NCBI GenBank assembly: GCA_030824175.1
Contig: JAVBYH010000380.1
Coordinates: 1 to 11,360 of the forward strand
Direction: 5' to 3'
Length of the DNA stretch: 11,360 nt
Origin: Bacteroidota bacterium
GTDB taxonomy: Bacteria > Bacteroidota > Ignavibacteria > UBA10030 > UBA8401
In this document: piece after piece, positions 6,970 to 11,360 of the stretch
Layout of the letters: each line of letters starts with the position of its first letter
Position numbering within the stretch: position 1 is the first letter of the stretch
Translations under genes and position numbers: made by a program
The notes under the pieces: model-generated
Told to the model about the DNA's origin: nothing
Seen by the model: the letters and a program-made list of their open reading frames with translations, nothing else
Databases searched by the model: none

Positions 6970-7944
6970 ATGCTCGACACCATCATCTTTGAACGCTACG
7001 ACGATTCACAATCGCTCACGGAACAATCGCTCCGCCTCCTCGACCAGCAGCAGAAGACCTGGCCTCAGCTCATCGACGGCTATGCGGCCTTCGCCGGCGT
7101 CCGCCAGAAGCACATCTCCTGCAGCGGATTCGGCGTCACGCTCCAGTGCAATCCGAGACGCATCGTCTCCTCCGGGGCGAAGATCGACCCGAAATCGATC
7201 CGCGAACGCAAGTGCTTCCTCTCCATCGAGAACCTTCCGCCCGAACAGCGCGGTATCCTTTATCGTGACCGCTTTCTTGTGCTCTGCAATCCGGCACCCA
7301 TCGTAGACAGGCACCTCACGATCTCGCACATCGACCATGTTCCCCAGGCAGTCGAGGAATATTTCGGCACAATGCTCCTGCTTGCGAAGGATTTCTCTCC
7401 GGCATTCACGATCTTCTACAACGGCCCCCGCTGCGGCGCATCGGCCCCCGATCATATGCATTTTCAGGCGTGTCCCGCGGGCGTCATACCCGTGGAACTC
7501 GATGCGGCCTCCGGACAGCGGCGCGTACCTGAGCGGACGATCGACGGCGTTCAGATCCTGACGCTGAAAAATTTCGGCCGCGAGGCGATCCTCCTCGAGG
7601 GAACGGAAGCAGACCGGCTCGAATCAGTGTTCCACCGTCTCATGGCGTCCATGAAAAAAGAGGAGAAGACGACACAGGAGCCGAAGGTGAATGTCATCTG
7701 TTCCTCCGCCGGCGATGCGTGGCGCATCATCGTCTTCCCGCGCGCGAAACACAGACCCGACGCGTATTTCAGGGAAGGCGACGAGCAGGTCATGATCAGC
7801 CCGGCGTCCATCGACATTGGCGGCCTCCCGGTTACGCCCATGGAACGCGATTTCGACAGGGTCGACGCCGCGATGATCGAACAGATCTATTCAGAGGTCT
7901 CGCTCACGCGCGACGAGGTGGAGCGCATCATCAGCGCGATGTAA
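6970..7944 (+). CDS. DUF4922 / HIT-superfamily (GalT/Ap4A phosphorylase-like) protein
   Basis: This 324-residue soluble protein has no signal peptide. The decisive motif is FYNGPRCGASAPDHMHFQAC (residues 149-168), which contains H162-M-H164-F-Q166, an HxHxQ signature of the HIT superfamily branch holding galactose-1-phosphate uridylyltransferase, Ap4A phosphorylase and GDP-glucose phosphorylase. In that branch the second His is the nucleophile that takes the nucleotidyl group. Other conserved-looking segments are KCFLSIENLPPEQRGI (81-96) and a C-terminal IVFPRAKHRPDAYF (254-267). From memory this matches the DUF4922 family seen in Bacteroidota beside SpoIID-like genes. The acetyltransferase stop is 23 bases upstream; the next gene is 125 bases downstream across two hairpin repeats. 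A nucleotidyltransferase or phosphorylase acting on a sugar phosphate or nucleotide sugar is inferred. The Shine-Dalgarno is weak. Confidence 0.82.
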   Translation: MLDTIIFERYDDSQSLTEQSLRLLDQQQKTWPQLIDGYAAFAGVRQKHISCSGFGVTLQCNPRRIVSSGAKIDPKSIRERKCFLSIENLPPEQRGILYRDRFLVLCNPAPIVDRHLTISHIDHVPQAVEEYFGTMLLLAKDFSPAFTIFYNGPRCGASAPDHMHFQACPAGVIPVELDAASGQRRVPERTIDGVQILTLKNFGREAILLEGTEADRLESVFHRLMASMKKEEKTTQEPKVNVICSSAGDAWRIIVFPRAKHRPDAYFREGDEQVMISPASIDIGGLPVTPMERDFDRVDAAMIEQIYSEVSLTRDEVERIISAM

Positions 7945-7968
7945 CGCGATCTGTAAAATTGTTTTTAT

Positions 7969-7991
7969 GTAAGGCGAGATTCATCTCGCCC
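7969..7991 (+). repeat. GTAGGGCGA hairpin element, copy 5 (one stem mismatch)
   Basis: It reads GTA, then AGGCGAGAT/ATCTCGCCC around loop TC, followed by ATG. The first stem base is A instead of G, so the outermost pair is broken. It is preceded by TTTTTAT and lies 24 bases after the DUF4922 stop. Confidence 0.85.
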
Positions 7992-8017
7992 ATGTTTCAT
8001 CTTTTTTAAATTTTTAT

Positions 8018-8040
8018 GTAGGGCGAGATTTATCTCGCCC
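8018..8040 (+). repeat. GTAGGGCGA hairpin element, copy 6
   Basis: GTA is followed by stem GGGCGAGAT/ATCTCGCCC with loop TT, preceded by TTTTTAT and followed by ATG. It starts 49 bases after copy 5 and ends 29 bases before the SpoIID-domain gene. Its TAG (8019-8021) is an in-frame stop just upstream of that gene. Confidence 0.9.
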
Positions 8041-8069
8041 ATGATCATATTCTTTTCCGGAGCCTCTTC

Positions 8070-9404
8070 ATGATTTCGCAGGAACCAGTCATCAAAGTCG
8101 GCATCTTCGAACACTACACCGGCGTGCGCGGCGCGCTCAACGGGAAGTTCAACATCGATCACAACATCATCGTCAACGGTGAATTCAACGCCGTTGTCGA
8201 GAACGGCGACGTCGTCATGTACGGCGGCCAGGGCATCGAGCTCCTCCGCGCCCGGGAGATCCGCTGTACGCCCGTCGACGACTGCACGTTCGTGCTGCAC
8301 GATGTCGTCATCGGCATCAATTTCCATTGGGAGCGGAAGGAGGATCAAACGTTCGAGGGCGGCCTCACGCTCCTCGCGCGCGAGGACGGCACGCTTACGG
8401 CCATCAACGTCGTATCTGTGGAAAAGTACCTCACGAGCGTCATCTCTTCGGAGATGAGCGCCACCGCGCCCATCGAACTCCTGAAGGCGCACGCAGTCAC
8501 CTCGCGCAGCTGGCTCGTGGCGATGCTGGAACAGAAAAAGAAGATCTCGCACCTCGGCATACCGTCGCAGCGCACGGTGCAGACGGAGACGGAACTCACG
8601 CGCTGGTACGACCGCGAGGATCACGACGTATACGACGTGTGCGCCGACGACCACTGTCAGCGCTATCAGGGCGTGTCGAAGATCATCTCCCCGTCGGCGA
8701 AACAGGCTGTCGACGCCACGCGCGGCATGTTCCTCGTGTACGACAACGAGATCTGCGACGCCCGCTATTACAAATCGTGCGGCGGCATGACGGAACTCTT
8801 CGAGAACGCATGGGCCGCCACGCCCGTGCCGTACCTCACGAATGTCTCCGATGCGCCCGTTCCCTATGCGCCCGTCGTCACGGAGGATGATGCCCGCGCA
8901 TGGATCGCCTCCGCTCCCGACGCCTATTGCAACACGACGGATGGGAACATCCTGCGCCAGGTCCTGCCGTCGTTCGACCAGGAGACGACGGATTTCTTCC
9001 GCTGGACGGTCGTCTACACGCGCGAGGAGCTCGAGGCGCTCATTATGAAAAAATCGGGCATCGACTTCGGTACGCTGAACAGCCTCACACCGCTTGAGCG
9101 CGGCCCGTCCGGCAGGATCCATAGGCTGAAGATCGAGGGCTCGAAGCGCACACTCATCGTCGGCAAGGAGCTCGAGATTCGCCGATGGCTCTCGAAGAGC
9201 CACATGTACAGCTCCGCCTTCGTCGTGGAGACGGAACGCGGTGCCGGCGGCGTCCCCGTCTCGTTCACGTTCCGCGGCGCCGGCTGGGGACACGGCGTCG
9301 GCCTCTGCCAGATCGGCGCGGCCGTCATGGCGGTCAAGGGATTCACAGCCGAAGAGATCGTGAAACATTATTTCCGGAACGCACAGCTCTCAACACTCTA
9401 TTAA
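8070..9404 (+). CDS. SpoIID/LytB-domain protein (putative peptidoglycan lytic transglycosylase)
   Basis: This 444-residue protein carries the SpoIID/LytB domain. The core signature is VEKYLTSVISSEMSATAPIE (residues 117-136), in which Glu128 matches the catalytic Glu known from SpoIID enzymes, followed by LLKAHAVTSRSW. A possible zinc set H185, C191, H195, C196 has spacing like that I recall from clostridial SpoIID. Further family motifs are YYKSCGGMTE (233-242) and the C-terminal GAGWGHGVGLCQIGAAVMA (403-421). SpoIID cleaves glycan strands stripped of stem peptides, leaving anhydro-MurNAc ends. The start is fixed by GGAG at 8059-8062, 7 bases before ATG. There is no signal peptide, and the frame is closed upstream by TAG at 8019 with no usable start between. 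The permease gene begins 40 bases after the stop, so the two are likely co-transcribed. Domain call strong; cellular location uncertain. Confidence 0.92.
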   Translation: MISQEPVIKVGIFEHYTGVRGALNGKFNIDHNIIVNGEFNAVVENGDVVMYGGQGIELLRAREIRCTPVDDCTFVLHDVVIGINFHWERKEDQTFEGGLTLLAREDGTLTAINVVSVEKYLTSVISSEMSATAPIELLKAHAVTSRSWLVAMLEQKKKISHLGIPSQRTVQTETELTRWYDREDHDVYDVCADDHCQRYQGVSKIISPSAKQAVDATRGMFLVYDNEICDARYYKSCGGMTELFENAWAATPVPYLTNVSDAPVPYAPVVTEDDARAWIASAPDAYCNTTDGNILRQVLPSFDQETTDFFRWTVVYTREELEALIMKKSGIDFGTLNSLTPLERGPSGRIHRLKIEGSKRTLIVGKELEIRRWLSKSHMYSSAFVVETERGAGGVPVSFTFRGAGWGHGVGLCQIGAAVMAVKGFTAEEIVKHYFRNAQLSTLY

Positions 9405-9444
9405 CAGTTCACTCACCAGCAGTCAATAAAGGTGCTCCATACCG

Positions 9445-10740
9445 ATGGAACAGTCAAACAAAACAACATTTCGGAATCCGTGGGCATGGATACCGACGCT
9501 CTATTTCGCCGAAGGCATACCGTATGTCATCGCCATGTCCGTGTCGGTGATCATGTACAAACGGATGGGGATCTCGAACGCCGACATCGCGCTCTACACG
9601 AGCTGGCTTTATCTGCCGTGGGTGATCAAGCCGCTCTGGAGCCCCGTGGTCGACCTGTTGAAGACGAAACGCTATTGGATCGTGACGATGCAGCTCATCA
9701 TCGGCGCCGCCCTGGCGTGCGTTGCGTTCACGATACCGATGCCGAACTTTTTCCAGATCACGATCGCCATCCTCTGGCTCATGGCGTTCAGCGGGGCCAC
9801 GCACGACATCGCCGCGGACGGATTCTACATGCTCGCGCTCGACGCAGGCACGCAGGCCGAATTCGTCGGCATCCGCAGCACGTTCTACCGCATCGCCATG
9901 CTTTCGGGACAGGGCGTCCTGGTGATCATCGCCGGATACTTTGAAACGCACGGCGGCATCGCCTTCGCATGGTCCGTCACGTTCTTCATTGTGGCCGCAC
10001 TCTTTTTGTCGCTCTTCGTGTACCACCGGTTCGTTCTGCCGTATCCCGTCGTGGATACGCCCAAGATCGGCAATCAAACGGCGAATTTCCTCCCCGAATT
10101 TTTCAAGACGTTCGGCTCGTTCTTCAGCAAGGAGGGCATCCTCCTCACGCTCGCGTTCATGCTGCTCTACCGGTTCAACGAATCGCAGCTCGTCAAGCTC
10201 ATCACACCGTTCCTTCTGGATACGGTCGAGAAGGGCGGACTCGGACTGTCGACGACGCAGGTGGGTGTCGTCTACGGCACGTTCGGCGTGATCGGACTCA
10301 TGCTCGGCGGCATCACCGGCGGCATCGCCATCGCGAAGAAGGGCCTCCGCTTCTGGCTCTTCCCGATGATGATCATCATTCATTTTCCCGATCTCGTCTA
10401 CATCTTCCTGTCGCAGACGCAGCCCGACAATTTCCCGCTCGTGTGCGCACTCGTCGGCATGGAACAGTTCACGTACGGCTTCGGCTTCACGGCATACATG
10501 ATGTACATGATCAAGGTGTCGGACGGCGAGCACAAGACGGCGCATTACGCCATCTGCACGGGCATCATGGCCATGGGCATGATGATCCCGGGCATGTTCG
10601 CGGGCAAGCTCCAGGAATGGCTCGGCTACCAGACGTTCTTCATGTCCGTGCTCGTCTCGCTCGTTCCCGCGCTGCTCGTCGTCTCGCAGCTGAAGATCGA
10701 TCCGGAGTTCGGCAAGAAGAACAAGGCGGTGAAGGCATAA
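9445..10740 (+). CDS. AmpG/MurT-like MFS transporter (putative muropeptide or amino-sugar importer)
   Basis: This 431-residue protein shows about twelve hydrophobic segments and AmpG-like signatures: LYFAEGIPYVIAMSVSVIMY at residues 19-38, WLYLPWVIKPLWSPVVD at 54-70, and HDIAADGFYMLALDAGTQ at 120-137 with charged residues inside a helix. The loop at about 198-228 separates the six-helix halves. AmpG carries GlcNAc-anhydroMurNAc peptides into the cytosol by proton symport; the related Tannerella MurT takes up MurNAc. The substrate here cannot be chosen by eye, but the SpoIID-domain enzyme 40 bases upstream and a sugar kinase downstream fit cell-wall recovery. AAAGG at 9428-9432, 12 bases before the ATG, is a rather distant ribosome site. 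The gene ends in TAA followed by a strong intrinsic terminator, which closes the transcript. Confidence 0.9.
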   Translation: MEQSNKTTFRNPWAWIPTLYFAEGIPYVIAMSVSVIMYKRMGISNADIALYTSWLYLPWVIKPLWSPVVDLLKTKRYWIVTMQLIIGAALACVAFTIPMPNFFQITIAILWLMAFSGATHDIAADGFYMLALDAGTQAEFVGIRSTFYRIAMLSGQGVLVIIAGYFETHGGIAFAWSVTFFIVAALFLSLFVYHRFVLPYPVVDTPKIGNQTANFLPEFFKTFGSFFSKEGILLTLAFMLLYRFNESQLVKLITPFLLDTVEKGGLGLSTTQVGVVYGTFGVIGLMLGGITGGIAIAKKGLRFWLFPMMIIIHFPDLVYIFLSQTQPDNFPLVCALVGMEQFTYGFGFTAYMMYMIKVSDGEHKTAHYAICTGIMAMGMMIPGMFAGKLQEWLGYQTFFMSVLVSLVPALLVVSQLKIDPEFGKKNKAVKA

Positions 10741-10771
10741 CCGCCGGTTCGATTTCTTGACGTTCAGTTTT

Positions 10772-10815
10772 AAAGACAACACCCCGAAATCATTTTTTTC
10801 GGGGTGTTGTCTTTT
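10772..10815. terminator. Strong intrinsic terminator after the permease gene
   Basis: AAAGACAACACCCCGAAA (10772-10789) and its perfect complement (10797-10814) form an 18-bp stem around a 7-base T-rich loop. The stem ends in four T on the + strand (10812-10815). The left flank TTTTA reads as A-T rich on the other strand too, so it could work in both directions. It lies 31 bases after the permease stop and separates it from the kinase. Confidence 0.88.
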
Positions 10816-10841
10816 CCGGCCCACGTTTTTAGCCGCTTTTC

Positions 10842-10870
10842 TTGCTTCTCTTGCGCTATCTTCGTAATTT
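10842..10870 (+). promoter_or_regulatory. Putative promoter of the kinase gene
   Basis: TTGCTT (10842-10847) and TAATTT (10865-10870) are separated by 17 bases, a sigma-70-like arrangement that also fits the TTG...TAnnTTT pattern of Bacteroidota. It lies between the terminator and the kinase ATG, leaving a leader of roughly 45 bases. Activity is inferred. Confidence 0.45.
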
Positions 10871-10922
10871 AAGAATCACATTGCAGAAGTATGTTTCCTC
10901 CCTTTTTTCTAGCGAATACCTC

Positions 10923-11360
10923 ATGAAAGCAGCCCGTTTTGTCATTGGCATGGACGGAGGCGGAACCAAAACAGCCGCCATCATAGCCGCCCTCGACGGT
11001 ACGATCGTCGCCGAGCATGTCGCCGGTCCCTCGAACTTCCAGATCATCGGCGTTGAAACCGCCGCGCAAACGATCTTTTCGCTCATCAACGAATGCTGCC
11101 GCTCGGCCCGCTGCGAGCCCGGTCAGGTGCTCACCGTGGCGCTCGGACTCACGGGTGCGGGCCGTGTCGCCGACCAGAAGCGCATGGCCGACGGACTGAA
11201 AAAATACTCGCTCTCGCAGGGCGTGAAGCTTCGCAAGATACTCGTTGAAAGCGACGCCCGCATCGCGCTCGAAGGCGCATTCAAGGGCGCGCCGGGCATC
11301 ATCCTCATCGCGGGCACGGGCTCCATCGCTTTTGGCAAGGACGCCGCCGGCATCGTTCAC
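10923..11360 (+). CDS. BadF/BadG/BcrA/BcrD-family ATPase, amino-sugar kinase (NagK/MurK-like), 3' truncated
   Basis: The first 146 residues of a kinase run off the right edge. The N-terminus MKAARFVIGMDGGGTKTAAI has the phosphate-1 loop of the ASKHA fold (D11-G-G-G-T15-K-T). Further family marks are AGPSNFQ (34-40), LGLTGAGR (74-81), ESDARIALEGAF (109-120) with Asp111 in the place of the catalytic or sugar-binding Asp, and IAGTGSIAFG (129-138) for phosphate-2/adenosine binding. The family includes GlcNAc kinases and the MurNAc/GlcNAc kinase MurK as well as activators of 2-hydroxyacyl-CoA dehydratases; the absence of an early Fe-S context and the neighbourhood favour a sugar kinase. It would phosphorylate sugars brought in by the permease upstream, making substrates for a MurQ-type etherase or NagA that may lie beyond the window. 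It has its own promoter. The Shine-Dalgarno is not obvious. Confidence 0.88.
   Translation, partial: MKAARFVIGMDGGGTKTAAIIAALDGTIVAEHVAGPSNFQIIGVETAAQTIFSLINECCRSARCEPGQVLTVALGLTGAGRVADQKRMADGLKKYSLSQGVKLRKILVESDARIALEGAFKGAPGIILIAGTGSIAFGKDAAGIVH

Noticed and set aside
6358..8043. The hairpin repeats as a CRISPR array or as intrinsic terminators
   Set aside because: The copies are paired at three separate loci without regular spacers or cas genes. T-runs precede rather than follow the stems on the + strand, so they lack the terminator layout.
7965..9368. Long - strand open frame (467 codons) opposite the SpoIID-domain gene
   Set aside because: It is rich in Arg, His, Asp and Ala with no motif, as expected for the reverse of GC-rich codons, and its end translates the hairpin repeats. 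The sense frame has clear family motifs.
9454..10824. Long - strand open frame (456 codons) opposite the permease gene
   Set aside because: Charged, His/Arg/Glu-rich composition without motifs; it also reads through the terminator. The + strand frame encodes a recognisable twelve-helix carrier.

Overview
The window is GC-rich coding DNA from a bacterium. Gene content suggests the Bacteroidota/Chlorobi/Ignavibacteria side of the FCB group: a SpoIID/LytB-domain protein next to a DUF4922-type protein and an AmpG-like carrier, MacA/MacB-type export genes, and short hairpin repeats between genes. This placement rests on gene content and remembered gene neighbourhoods, not on a marker gene.

Left end (1-868, + strand). 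The 3' part of a signalling protein with two tandem receiver domains is followed by a hairpin and a 43-residue two-helix membrane protein that is easily overlooked.

Exporter operon (876-4552, - strand). Read from right to left it holds a MacA-like periplasmic adaptor and two paralogous MacB/FtsX-type permeases. No ATP-binding subunit and no TolC-like channel lie in the window, so the ATPase must come from elsewhere. A composite inverted repeat (2141-2216) sits between the two permease genes, and its end forms the stop codon of the upstream permease.

Divergent intergenic region (4553-4805). It is locally AT-rich with a perfect 10-bp palindrome, and probably serves both the exporter operon and the rightward cluster.

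Rightward cluster (4806-11360, + strand). In order: a two-domain family 2 glycosyltransferase with its own terminator; a GNAT acetyltransferase; a HIT/GalT-like DUF4922 protein; a SpoIID/LytB-domain protein with no signal peptide; an AmpG/MurT-like 12-helix permease; a strong intrinsic terminator; and, behind a fresh promoter, the N-terminal part of a BadF/BcrA-type amino-sugar kinase. The last three proteins suggest peptidoglycan recovery: cleavage of glycan strands, import of muropeptides or amino sugars, and phosphorylation. The roles of the DUF4922 protein, the glycosyltransferase and the acetyltransferase are unproven.

Six copies of a 23-24 bp hairpin repeat (GTA + 9-bp stem + 2-3 nt loop) occur as three pairs spaced 47-51 bp apart, with compensatory stem changes. 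They behave like a REP/REPIN-type element and touch gene ends and start regions in several places.
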